A DNA stretch of 64,000 nt. Source: Zantedeschia hybrid cultivar (taxonomy: Eukaryota; Streptophyta; Magnoliopsida; Alismatales; Araceae). The notes below the pieces were generated by a model. The model did not search any database. It was not told the DNA's origin and worked only from the letters and a program-made list of their open reading frames with translations. The stretch lies in contig JARZZO010000008.1 in assembly GCA_030544215.1 (NCBI GenBank), forward strand, positions 29,799,614 through 29,863,613. Reading direction: 5' to 3'. Each line of letters opens with the position of its first letter. Within the stretch, counting starts at the first letter, position 1. A program made the position numbers and the translations under genes. Of the stretch, positions 53,567 through 64,000 are shown piece by piece.

Positions 53567-55528
53567 TGTAACGACCCGCCACCCTATAATCGGAGATCCG
53601 ATTACTAAATGAGTACCGAATCATTAATTTGGAACCAAACCAGGATCTAAGTAAGTCTGGGAAATAAATAATAAACTAAGCTAAACATTCACATCGTATT
53701 GAATCGAAAGGAAAGAGCAGGAATTAAAGTTATTACAATGCGACTCGATACAGCAAATAATTACATATTCCCACAAAAGAAATAATTATACATACAGGCC
53801 AAAAATAAAACAACAACTACGTCGGGGCATACCCCGGAACAACAGCTGTCGGCGCTCAACACACAGCCGCACACTCCTCGCTAGGTCTGCCTGGAGTCCT
53901 CACCTGAAAACCGCAGGGGTGAGTCTCAAAGAAAAGACTCAGTAGGGATCCTTCGATCCCCACTGCCCACGCACACACCCACAAGTGTAAAATACAACTG
54001 AAGGTAAAGTAACAAGCACAGTGGTAATTACTATTCCTAAATCTCGATGCGAATCACATGCAATCGAAATGTATTAAACATGCATAATTCTAAACCAGAC
54101 GACTAGGGAACCCACAACTGCCGCCTCGATATAACATGCCAACCACACAAACAACAGTGGGGAAAACATCGACCCGCTGAGACCAAGCAGTAACCCCTCG
54201 GATAGCACTCTAGCTACTCCGGCCCAACTGGCTCAGGTGGTTACTCCTTCCCTCAACATAAGTGACACTCCGAAAGTACCACACCCACACCGGTACTAGC
54301 TGACCCCGGGGTTCACCAGGTGACCCTCTCTCACTAGGCGTAACCCCGCCTACGCCCCCACCGGCGTTGTGCTCCACCCACACCAGCACAGGGTGATAAA
54401 GCGCTACAACTGCACTCCAGGTCCACAGTAACACAAAACCCGGTACAGTACGATCCGGTCACGTGAAAAGCCCGCGATCGCACGACACACAACGCAATGC
54501 CATCCGGTCATGAAGAATCCATCATTATCGAGTGCACTAAAGCATGCATTAACCAACTATCTAGCAGTATGAACACATTTTACTGGCATGAATTAGTGTA
54601 GTTCTGTCTTGAATCGCGTCGCCCAAGGCCGACGCCATTCAAGCTCCCTGTACTGGTTCATAAAACACCGGCCTCAGAATCTGGCCTAAAAGGCGTCGAC
54701 ACCAGCGGTCTCCTTTTGAAAGGCGTCAACATCCTCAGACGCCGTTTAGCACAGAAATCCAGGATTTGCAAAAAACATTAATCAGGGAATTTCTGTCTAA
54801 AAAGGCGTCATGGTTACCCGACGTTTTTACGAATAGCGTCGCCCACCCATGACGTCTTTAGGCCCAGAATCCCAGAACCGACAGAACCTCAGTAAAGTAG
54901 TTCCTGTCTAAAAGGCGTCATGACGGCCCGACGCCCTTCAAAAAGGCGTCGTCCATACACGACATCTTTCAACCCCAGGAACCAGATCTGTCATGACCCC
55001 GAGGGCTCCCCTTTTCATCCTCAAAAACTCCAAAATCACCCAAAACGGAGGAGAAAGAGAGGCAAACCCAAACATCACGAATCCATGTTCACAGAAATCC
55101 CCCATTTCAACAAGAAGAGCTCCTAAACATGCTTGTTCTACCCCCAAAACCATAGATCTAAAACATGCTTCAAGAGGGAGAACCATGGTTTGAACATGGA
55201 ACACTATGGGATTCGTCACCCTACCGGTTACTTGAACTCCTCCAAGCTTCAAGCCATCCACCCGACTCGTCCCACGCCGCCGCCGGTACCGCCGTGGTCG
55301 TCCTTACTCCCCCGTGACGTCGGCCGCCGTCCGGAGAGTAAAACGCCGCAGTGGAAGTGGAGGTGGTAGTGGTGGGAGCTAGGTAGGGGATGGAGTGGAG
55401 GAAAGGATGAAGTGGTGGGAGGAAAAGAGGGAGGAGAAGGGGCGGCCGTCGGGATCGCCGGAAGGGAGGAGAGAAAGAGAGGAGGAAGAAAATGAGGGAA
55501 AGAAGGAGGGCTCGCGGGGTTAACCAGA
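53567..55528 (-). mobile_element. A2 LTR of the Tekay-like family, cut by B3
   Basis: It starts TGTAACGACCC and follows A1 4890 onward up to the GA-rich block and CTCGCGGGGT. It stops at 55528, where B3 begins. Seven GCGTC palindromes lie at 54608-54975. Its duplicated target would be CAACA (53562-53566); the other end is not in the window, so I cannot say whether it is a solo LTR. Confidence 0.88.
54608..54980. repeat. GCGTC-N10-GACGC palindrome cluster, A2
   Basis: Seven units. The first (54608-54643) is the cleanest in the window: arms CTTGAATCGCGTC and GACGCCATTCAAG around GCCCAAGGCC, one mismatch in 13. Three close pairs follow. Confidence 0.88.
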
Positions 55529-56849
55529 TGTAGGTGCTTAGAATGACCGTGTGATTAACATGAAATATCTATGTTGTTTAGTGTAAACTAACCTATTAAA
55601 ACAGCAACTAAAGTGCAGTGATCGCCAGAAACTTTTAACTTAAAAAGTTTCAAAAGAGATATGATCGCCTACCTTTCAAATGCGGAAGATTGAGTCCTTG
55701 GTTCCCCTTCCTCAGCCGGCTGAAGAAAGAGAGCCTTTTCTTTGCTTCTTGTTCTTGCTGTTGAATTTTGAGGTTGAGGATCGTCCAGAAATCTTTCTGG
55801 CTTTGTGTTTGATTTCCCCCTTTTGATCTCTTGTTGTTGTTGAGTGCAGAAGAGACAGAGAAAGAAAATGAAGAAATAATGGTGATGAGAACTTAAGTGG
55901 AAGTAGTATCTGAACTAATCATGATTTTAAGCATATTTAAAACAGCAAACTCACTTTTTTAAATGGCTTTGAAACCCCTTAGATCAAGTAGGTTTTTGAA
56001 AGATTATGCTGTGGTGTGTGTTTGCATGAAGTGAATATGAAGAATGAAACTAATGAAATGAATGCAGTAATGAAAAACTTATGCCCAATCGGTTGAAGCT
56101 TTGAAAGGATGAAGATCTTGAAAGGGACGCCGACTTCTGGAAATGGCAGCGCTCCGGCGTTACGACGTTGTTGCTTCGATCTTCAACTCGCTATAACGCT
56201 ATGGCTCAACTCAATTCAATTCTCTTCTCTTTTTTTTTTTCTCTTCAACATGCAGGGTATTTATAGGCATTTCTTGCGTTCTAGATTAACATAGAAAAAT
56301 CCCGAATTTATCCATCTTAACCGACAGATAAATACTGATTAATTCATCTTTATCTGTAATTATCTAAAACGCGTCCACCATGCTTGACGCCTTTAAGATT
56401 AATTAAGATAAGGATAAATATCCGGGAAAACTTATCTTTATCTTTATTAGGTAAAACGCGTCCATCTATGTAGACGTCTTTTAGACTAATTAAGACAAGG
56501 ATAAACATCCGGAGAGGAAGTTAAAATCACTTAGGAAACTTAAAACGCGTCGACATTACAAGACGCCTTTTAGTTAATAAATAAATTGATTAAAATTCAA
56601 ATTTAAACGTTAAAACAGGAATAAACTCTAAATCGCGTCCACACAGGTTGACGTCTTTTATAATTCTTCATATTTTAACTCAAATTTGAGCTAAAATCAA
56701 TTCAATTGATTAACTTAAACATGTCTGTTAAACCCGACACTCAAAAATATCAATAAAAATTAATCAATGATTAATTATCAGACCATTCTGAGGCATTATT
56801 ATATGATATGAAATTTACTCGAAATGACGTCAAAATTAGCGTGTCTACA
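55529..56849 (-). mobile_element. B3 left (3') LTR, 1321 bp
   Basis: It starts TGTAGGTGCTT (one change from B1) and ends GCGTGTCTACA. It is inserted in the A2 LTR with CCAGA (55524-55528) as presumed target duplication. The palindrome near 55710 has one base changed. Four GCGTC palindromes lie at about 56365-56660. Confidence 0.92.
56365..56662. repeat. GCGTC-N10-GACGC palindromes, B3 LTR, four units
   Basis: Spacers CACCATGCTT, CATCTATGTA, GACATTACAA and CACACAGGTT. They sit at the same four places as in B1 and B2. Confidence 0.85.
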
Positions 56850-58985
56850 GCTGCCTCACCTTGGCATTGTCTTTGCAAGGGAGTGAAATGGAATGGAATG
56901 TACTGAAAAGGTGATGCCAAGGTGTGATGAGACACGCTCTTAACATCACATGACTGGAATTTTTCTCAAAATTATCAACGAAGATAGCTCAAGGAGATTA
57001 ATGGAATTAATCCTGTCTGGATGAAGTAGACAAGGAAATAAAATAAGGTCGATCAACCTCCTCGGAGTGGGAAGTACCCCAGGTCGTAGACACTGTAGGT
57101 TTCATCATGGGGAGCGTTTGCCAGCCAATGTGGACGTGCTACAGCCATGATGGATCTTAAAAGAAAACAAGAATATTGGATAAAGAATCCAATCAAGGAT
57201 AGAATTCCAATGATATCTTCAAGCGAACCTCAAAGATAATCAAGATACTCAATTCAGAATGGAATATTTCATATCATGTTGAATTATTTGATTTAATAGT
57301 CTGAAACTTAATCAATAATTAATTCTTATCACAATGATTTCAAAGTCCTACATGATGCATGCTGGGCTAAAAGAAAAATATAAAGTCAAATAAAATATAA
57401 ATTAATCAAGGATAATATTGTTAAATTGTTATTAATGAGTCAAGATACCAATTCCTCTAATCAAGTGCTAAGCCGAAGCTCGTTTATCCACGCACCGTTT
57501 TACAAAAGTGGAACCATCGTCCCCACTAATTAACAATCCAACGGACTATCCGTGCGATTAAGAATCCTCTGGAATTATCACTGTTTTTGTTGTAGGGGAA
57601 CTTAAATTCCAGTTTCATCAAAACCACAAGGTCCTTGATATAGTCTAATAAATATTTAACATAATTACATGAAAGAGTACAAGGGTAGAAATAACCGTCT
57701 TTTTAGCCACGGTCGGGACTTGAATTCCACAATGGGATTTTCTTGACATTTCCAGCTTTACTCAGGCTTTCTTGAAACGCGTCAGTGCTTCTCGACGCTT
57801 TTTACTCACAGAAACAGGTTTCTGGTAGTTCTCTACTCGGATTCTAACTTTACCAATGCCTTGTGTCCTGTATATGACTTGAACAAACATGTTAAGTATC
57901 TGTTTAGGCTTAGCCCCTTGTCTGGTTAAGTAACCGACTACTTGATCCTATCCTTGATAGAAGGGTCAAGGGGCATAGTCTTTATTAACAAAGGTAATGA
58001 GAATAATAAACAAACTTGAGCAAAATGCAACATGCAAGCAGACAGATGCTCACTGAAAATAAAAGAATGAAACACACTAAATGCAACAAGCAGATGCTAA
58101 CTGAAATATTTTTGTTGTTTTGAAATATTCATTTTTGTTTGGGGTTTTGAAATATATGCCATTTTTTGAATTTTGACATATGTATTTTTTTGAATTTTTT
58201 TTTTTTTTGATGTATGTATTTTTTTGGATTTTTGACATACGTATTTTTTTTATTTTTGACTAAAAGATCAGCATGGTACTTGGATCAAAAGATCATATTC
58301 ATTTATTAACTTAATTTCCAAATTGTTCTTTAACAACTTGACTTAAACCCATCGTGTTTGTACTTGTGTTTTTATTCGTGATTCCATTTGATGATTTGAC
58401 CCTTAGTCAATCTAAGCCATTCCTTAAGTTTGGAGTACATCTCTTTAGAAAGAAAAGATGAATAAATTTAGAAAGCCCACGAGAAGGTTCCGGAAACTTA
58501 AAAAGATGTTCCTTTCCTACCCTAATATCCGTTGGGGTTCGGTCATTTTCTTTCCGGGATATTTATCGACCTTGCGTTCCCTTTTGTTTCATTTCATGGC
58601 CTTGATGTAACGTTTGTAATGTATTGTCCTTTTGACATTTGGCTTTTGCCTTTTTTTTTTTTCGGGACGGATCTCCCCCTTTTTTATGACGGCCTCCTAC
58701 TAAAATGGCGGGTATTCTTGGTAGTCTATTCTAAGCCTCGTTCCGACACCATGGGCCGAGTTTAAAACAGAATTTTTCTTTAAAAATGAATGATTTGTAC
58801 TTTACACTTTCGGTCAAGCTTTCGATATTCTTTAGGCCTTGTCATCTCTTGTTACTCACGAATCAAACGTGTCAGTGTGTGCAGTAATGGGCTTGAAATT
58901 AAGTTATCCAGACTAACAAAGAAATTTGAGTTTATAAATTTTCTGATTCCACTGGTCTTTGTACCATACTGATCGACTCTTTAAC
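56850..58985 (-). mobile_element. B3 3' untranslated region
   Basis: It matches B1 18663-19810 and then 24945-26104, with the antisense module missing at the same point as in B2 (near 57863). One GCGTC palindrome lies near 57780. T-rich repeats lie at about 58135-58260. There is no gene. Confidence 0.85.
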
Positions 58986-61900
58986 CTAAGGGTAGTATTT
59001 CTTAAGATGTAAACCATTCCAGGGATGTTTTAGCTCTTCTCCTTCTGCATTAACAAGACGATAAGCATTACCAGGAAAAACGTGCGATACAACATAAGGT
59101 CCTTCCCAGTTGGGTTGGAGCTTAGAACGCGGACCACCAGGTTTTATAAAAATTCTTTTAACGACCATTTCACCGACTTTGAACTTTCGTTCAATGACTT
59201 TCTTTTGATAAAAACGTGCTAATCTGTTTTGATAAGCTTTTGCATGATTAGCAGCTGACCATCTTTTCTCGTCTAAAAGTTCCAATTGGGCAAGGAGTGC
59301 TGAACGATGTTCATCAATGGAAAATTCCTTGTTCAATTGTACTCTTAATGATGGTATAAGGATCTCATATGGAACTACCGCCTCCATTCCAAATGTTAAG
59401 GAATAAGGAGTCTGTCCAGTGGGCGTGCGGATTGAAGTTCGGTAGGCCCATAGAGCCTCAACCAATTTTTCTGGCCAATCAGCGAATTTGTTAGATTTAC
59501 ACGTCTTTTTGATAATTTTTATCAAAGTCTTATTAGTTGCTTCTGCTTGGCCATTGCCTTGCGGATAATAAGGAGATGAATGATGCAATGCAATTTTATA
59601 CCTGTTGCAGAGGTCCTTCAATTCCTGTGACACGAACTGCGGTCCGTTGTCAGTGACGATGGTACTTGGAATCCCGAATCTTGTGATGATGTTCTTCATG
59701 ATGAATTTGCAGACGGTTGATGCTTTGATCTCCACGTATGCTTCAGCTTCTACCCACTTGGTGAAGTATTCCGTTGCCGTGAGAATGAAAGATTTTTGCT
59801 TGATGCCGGAATCTGGGTTACCAAGAGGTCCAATAATGTCGAAAGCCCACATGGAGAAAGGCCATGGGGAAGAAACAGGATGGAGTGAAGATGCAGGAGA
59901 ATGAATTTTGTCGGCGTGAAATTGACACTTGGCACACCTACGGACATATCCTACACAATCTTCTTCCATGGTTGGCCAATAAAATCCTTGTCTAAGGATC
60001 TTCTTTGCTAGCATCTGTCCATTGACATGGCCACCACAAACTCCACTATGAGCTCCTTCCATAACCTTTCAAAGCTCATCTTCGTCTAAACATCTCAGAA
60101 GAACTCCATCAAAACCTCTTTTGTATAATGCTCCCCCAACTAGGGTGTATCGTTGAGCAACTCTCCTGATAGCTCTTTTTTCCTCAGTTGTAGCTTCTTC
60201 AGGATACGATTGATCTTCACAATATTTTGCAATTTCATAATACCATGGCTTCTGTTCATCATCCATCTCTTCTAACAGCTCCATCAACATGATTTCTCTT
60301 TTCTCCACAATACTTCCATCTTTGAATTTCTTCAGCAACTTCTCCTTAGTTCTAAGAAATGAAGGATCTTTCACGGCGGGTAAAAGACGCCTATGAATTA
60401 TGATTGATTCGGATTGCTTGCTGATTGGAAATCAAGAGAAGATGCAAGTGAAGCTAGAGCGTCAGCTAAGATGTTTTGATTTCTAGGGACATGGACAAAG
60501 ATCAATTTTGTGAAAAGCTTTGAGTAAGCAGAAGTAAGTTCTTGATATGGCTTGAGCTTGGGATCAAGAGTTCGATACTTGGTCAGCACTTGGCGAAGAA
60601 TTAATTGGCTATCACCCACAATCCTGAGTTTGGTTGCACCATGAAAATGAGCAGCCTCGAGGCCAGCAAGAAGTGCCTCGTACTCGGCTATGTTGTTAGT
60701 GACTGGAAAATCAAGCTGAAAGGCTTGTGGAATGGTGACACCTTCAGGTGATAACAGAACGATTTCGATCCCCTTTCCATGAGAATTCAGAGCTCCGTCA
60801 AAATGCAGAGTCCACATATCATCTCTGATTTGATTTACGGACATCAGTTCCTCATCCGGAAACTTTGATCGCACTGGATCAAATCGAGGAAGGGGATGAT
60901 GAGCGAGATGTTCTGCTATGGCATAGCCCTTGATCGCTTTCTGTTGAATGTAAATGATATCGAATTGAGATAGAAAGCTTTGCCATCGCGCTAACCTATC
61001 AGTAAGAACAGATTTCTCCAGAAGGAACTTGATCGGATTCATCCTAGCGATGAGATGGACTTCGTGGGCCAGAAAATAATGCTTTAATTTCTGCACAACC
61101 CAAACTAATGCTGCACATGTTTTCTCCATCGCCGTGTATCTCTGTTCAGCGGGGTTGAGAAGTTTAGAGAGATAGTAGGCTGCCCTCTCTTTTCCTTCTT
61201 CATCCTCTTGTGCTAGGACAGCCCCCACTGCATCATCCAGGACAGAAATATAAAGTATCAATGGTTTGCCTGGAGATGGTGGTCTCAAAACAGGAGGACT
61301 TGCCAAATAGTCCTTTAATCCATCAAATGCCTCCTGACACTTATCGTCCCAATTGAATTTGACTCATGGCTTGGTAAGCTCGTAAAACGGCTTACACCTT
61401 TGTGAGTGCTGGGAGACAAAACGGCGAATAAATTGTAACCTCCCGATTAATCCTCTTAACTCTTTCAAGTTTTTGGGAGGTGGCATTTCTCTGATAACCT
61501 TCGCCTTATTGGGATCGATCTTAATTCCCCGTTTGCTGACAATGAATCCAAGCAATTTTCTTGAAGATACCCCGAATACACATTTCTTGGGGTTCATCTT
61601 CAACTGATATTCTCTCGATCTCTCTAATACCCTTGCCAAAACTTTGGCATGCTCAGCCTTCGTTTTAGACTTAACTAATAAGTCATCCACATACACTTCC
61701 AAATCTATATGCATCATGTCATGAAATATTGCCATCATGGCCCTTTGATAAGTGGCTCCAGCGTTCTTCAATCCAAATGGCATGACGACATAACAATATG
61801 TTCCCCAAGGTGTAGTGAATGAAGTCTTCTCTTGATCCTCTTCTGCCAGCTTAATCTGGTTGTATCCTGAAAATCCATCCATAAACGATAACGTCTCATA

Positions 61901-62832
61901 GCTAGCAGTGTTATCGATGAGTACATCAATATGAGGCAATGGAAAATCGTCTTTAGGACATGCCGGTTCATATCGCGGAAGTCAATGCAAATTCTGACCT
62001 TTCCGTCCTTTTTCATAACCGGGACTATGTTGGCCACCCATTGTGGATAAAGGACAACTCTAATGAATTTGGCTTTGTGTAATTTGTCGACCTCTTCCTT
62101 CATCTTTAAAGCCATTTGTGGGTGGAATCGCCTTAATTTCTGCTTGACCGGATTAGCTCCATCCTTTAATGTTAACCTGTGTTCAACTAAAGATGAGTTT
62201 AACCCCGGCATATCCTCATAACTCCAGGCGAAAGTGTCCTTATAATCCTTAAGCACTTGTACCATTGCCTTCTCATCCTCTGTAGAAAGATTTTTACTGA
62301 CGAGGACAACCTTAGGTTCGTCTTCAGTCCCTAAGTTTATTTCTTTGGTGGGCTCTTCTACGGTAGCTGAAGGTTCATCAAATCTCTTCACTCCACTGGC
62401 ATATGCCTCAGCTGCGTCCTCATCATCTTCCTCATCTTCAACAATGGGGTCCTTTTCATATACTAACTCATATACCCCGTACCCATCATTGACTGACTCA
62501 TCATCTGTACAATCTTCTGGCATCTGAATTGGATCTTCTAAAAGCTGAGGGATTAAAGAGCAAAAGGAACATTTATCAGCCAAATCCTGGAGGTATCTTT
62601 CTGGAATTTGCTTACCCTTAGGCTTCCTAGACTTCCTAAACTGCCTAACCTGCCTAAAACTGGACTTCCTAACTTCACTAAACTGTCTATCATAACCTAA
62701 GGAAGATGAAGCAGGATGAAAATCCTGGGATACAAGTGGAAATACAGGGGAATCCTCCCGTGGGGAGGAACATAGTAGATCTAGGAGAGAATCTTGACCG
62801 ACGGACCCGCGCGATGGGGTGTAATCGGACAA
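58986..62832 (-). pseudogene. B3 pol: RT, two RNase H domains, integrase
   Basis: The best-preserved pol in the window. RT (62832-61364) has RICIDFRD and VMPFGLKNAGATYQRAM, then YVDDLLVKS. The first RNase H lacks its first Asp. The second (60850-60450) has LHFDGALNS, NIAEYEALL, IVGDSQL and NQNILADALA. Integrase (60062-58986) has CAKCQ, FDIIGPLG, VTDNGPQF and GQAEATNK and ends NGLHLKKYYP. Breaks: a one-base deletion near 61965 that shifts DLNRACPKDD out of frame, a stop near 61364, a frameshift near 60430 and a stop near 60066. Integrase alone is open for 358 codons. Confidence 0.92.
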
Positions 62833-63914
62833 GTAAGATGTTTCCTCGATAATGATTTGGGAAGAATTTGTTGTAAAATTGGCGTTTTTTTTTTTTGGAT
62901 ATCGGAGGAATTATACATGAAGCAGGAGTGAATACAAATGGAAGGGGAATCGGACGGAGGAAGCGGCACTAAGGCTAGAGGATTAGGGGGATCATATAGC
63001 AATATGTCCCAGATCAGATCATACATCCTCTCTAGGTCGAGAGGAGGTTGTGGAATAAAGTCCCGAGGGGACAGAGTTATCATAACGGGCGGGGCCCGTA
63101 GAATATCTTCAATTATGACCCGCGACCAAGTCAGGGTCAAGAGTAGTGTACGAAAAAGAGTATGGAGCATTAGGACATGTGAAGGATATGTCCCCCTCCA
63201 GAGCAGATCTGTTGTATAACCAGCTTCATAGGGGTCATCTGGCTCCCCTTCATCAGTTTGTTCATATAGCAGTATCCGCTTGTCAAAGATTGCGCCAGGG
63301 CTCTCAATTAGCTCGTCGATCTGCGGTGGCCACTTGGGTTCTGCAGGATCCAGAAATAGTCTGTTCAGTGCTATGTATAGGTCCCTCAGGTCGAACCACC
63401 TGTACCATTCACATTCGGGGTCATGGAATTTCCTCCTCTTCATAGGCCGCAGAGCCTCCAAGGATTGGTACGTAAGTAGTTCGGAACAATGTCTGGCCAA
63501 ATCCCTCCCATATATGTCATGGAAGTCAAAACAGGAAGTAATGACCACCATGTTGTCGTGACTAAGTATGGGCCCTTTCACAAAATGTGTATATAGAGTC
63601 CATGTTAAGGGATCTTGGCCTTCTTTCAGTGGTGTGGACATTGTTTCCAAGATTTCTTGACCGTCTTCGGTTTCTGCTTTCTGAACTAGATTTTGCTTTA
63701 GCTTCATTGGCCTATAGCCCAGACCGCTTCCAGGTACTGTCCGATGATCTTTAACAGGAGTGGTCCTGCCTTGCAACTGTGTGCCCAGACCTTTCCCAGG
63801 CTGATAACCATTTTTCATCATAATCCTCCATCCTGGGGTACTCATGCACTTCCCCCTTTTGATAGCATCTAATGGGTATGGAGAAGTGGTAACGGCTTTC
63901 AAAGGATCAGCCAC
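62781..63914 (-). CDS. B3 G-patch plus unknown domain
   Basis: A 377-codon open frame, continuous with the protease frame because the codon that is TAG in B1 and B2 is CAG here (63927-63929). G-patch: MMKNGYQPGKGLGTQLQG, then SGLGYRP. The unknown block is conserved (HDIYGRDLARHCSELL, RWFDLRDLYIALNRLFLDP). The minus-strand A-run at 62885-62896 has 12 bases, and the frame then ends out of phase with RT. Confidence 0.82.
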   Translation of the reverse strand: MADPLKAVTTSPYPLDAIKRGKCMSTPGWRIMMKNGYQPGKGLGTQLQGRTTPVKDHRTVPGSGLGYRPMKLKQNLVQKAETEDGQEILETMSTPLKEGQDPLTWTLYTHFVKGPILSHDNMVVITSCFDFHDIYGRDLARHCSELLTYQSLEALRPMKRRKFHDPECEWYRWFDLRDLYIALNRLFLDPAEPKWPPQIDELIESPGAIFDKRILLYEQTDEGEPDDPYEAGYTTDLLWRGTYPSHVLMLHTLFRTLLLTLTWSRVIIEDILRAPPVMITLSPRDFIPQPPLDLERMYDLIWDILLYDPPNPLALVPLPPSDSPSICIHSCFMYNSSDIQKKKTPILQQILPKSLSRKHLTCPITPHRAGPSVKILS

Positions 63915-64000
63915 TGGACGGTAGACCTGTAATACCGACAGAAAAGGTTGTCGGCCAGGTAAAACAGCAGATTTAATATTTAAGGTATGAGCAGCAGCAA
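63915..64000 (-). CDS. B3 aspartic protease segment, C-terminal end, partial
   Basis: The last 86 bases encode GRQPFLSVLQVYRPV and the residues before it, as at the end of the B1 and B2 protease segments, but without the stop. The rest lies beyond the window. Confidence 0.75.

Noticed and set aside
54608..54643. Site-specific recombinase target similar in layout to arm-core-arm sites
   Set aside because: The layout is suggestive, but there is no recombinase gene in the window and no rearrangement at units; noted only as a resemblance.

Overview
The window is repeat-rich nuclear DNA from a flowering plant. It holds no ordinary single-copy gene that I can recognise. Almost every base belongs to LTR retrotransposons nested inside one another. 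The plant assignment rests on the element lineages: a Tekay/Del-type chromovirus, a Tat-lineage Ty3/gypsy element with two RNase H domains, a Ty1/copia element primed by initiator-Met tRNA, and plant mobile domain (PMD) genes. I cannot name the species.

Layout. Family A is a degenerate Tekay-like chromovirus on the minus strand. A1 covers 1-7246, with its left LTR cut by the window edge. A3 is a solo LTR at 31656-34365, and A2 is an LTR at 53567-55528. Family C is a decayed plus-strand copia element. One copy's leader and gag-pol (C1, 7247-13370) runs into an LTR (13371-14818) that is followed directly by the PBS and leader of a second copy (C2, to 16769). Family B is a large Tat-lineage element. 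B0 is a plus-strand LTR split into 16770-17310 and 52957-53566. B1 is minus strand, 17311-52951, target duplication CCAAG. B2 is minus strand, 28858-44865, target duplication CATAG, inserted in B1's reverse transcriptase gene. B3 is minus strand and runs from 55529 past the window end. Order of insertion at the main site: C2, then B0, B1, B2 and finally A3, five levels deep.

Family B reads, in its own direction: 5' LTR, leader, gag with a CX2HX4HX4C knuckle, protease, a G-patch motif plus about 250 residues of unknown function, RT, a degenerate RNase H, a second intact-looking RNase H, integrase, a long 3' region, 3' LTR. Only B1 carries in that 3' region a 5.1-kb module of two intron-containing genes on the opposite strand. 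One is an intact two-exon gene for a 395-residue PMD-like protein with its own TATA box and poly(A) signal. The other is a seven-exon PMD gene broken by stops and frameshifts. B2 and B3 lack the module at the same junction.

The most unusual signal is a short palindrome, GCGTC-N10-GACGC, usually extended to 12-13-nt arms. It occurs about 85 times. It lies only in non-coding parts of families A and B (LTRs, leaders, 3' regions, and around the PMD gene promoters) and is absent from the copia region and from gag/pol. The spacer is 10 nt in essentially every unit. The arms change in a compensated way, and the spacer sequence differs between otherwise similar copies. A second, unrelated array of small palindromes (arms joined by a 3-nt loop NNG) fills the AT-rich leaders of both copia copies. 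Both look like selected palindromic elements rather than chance.
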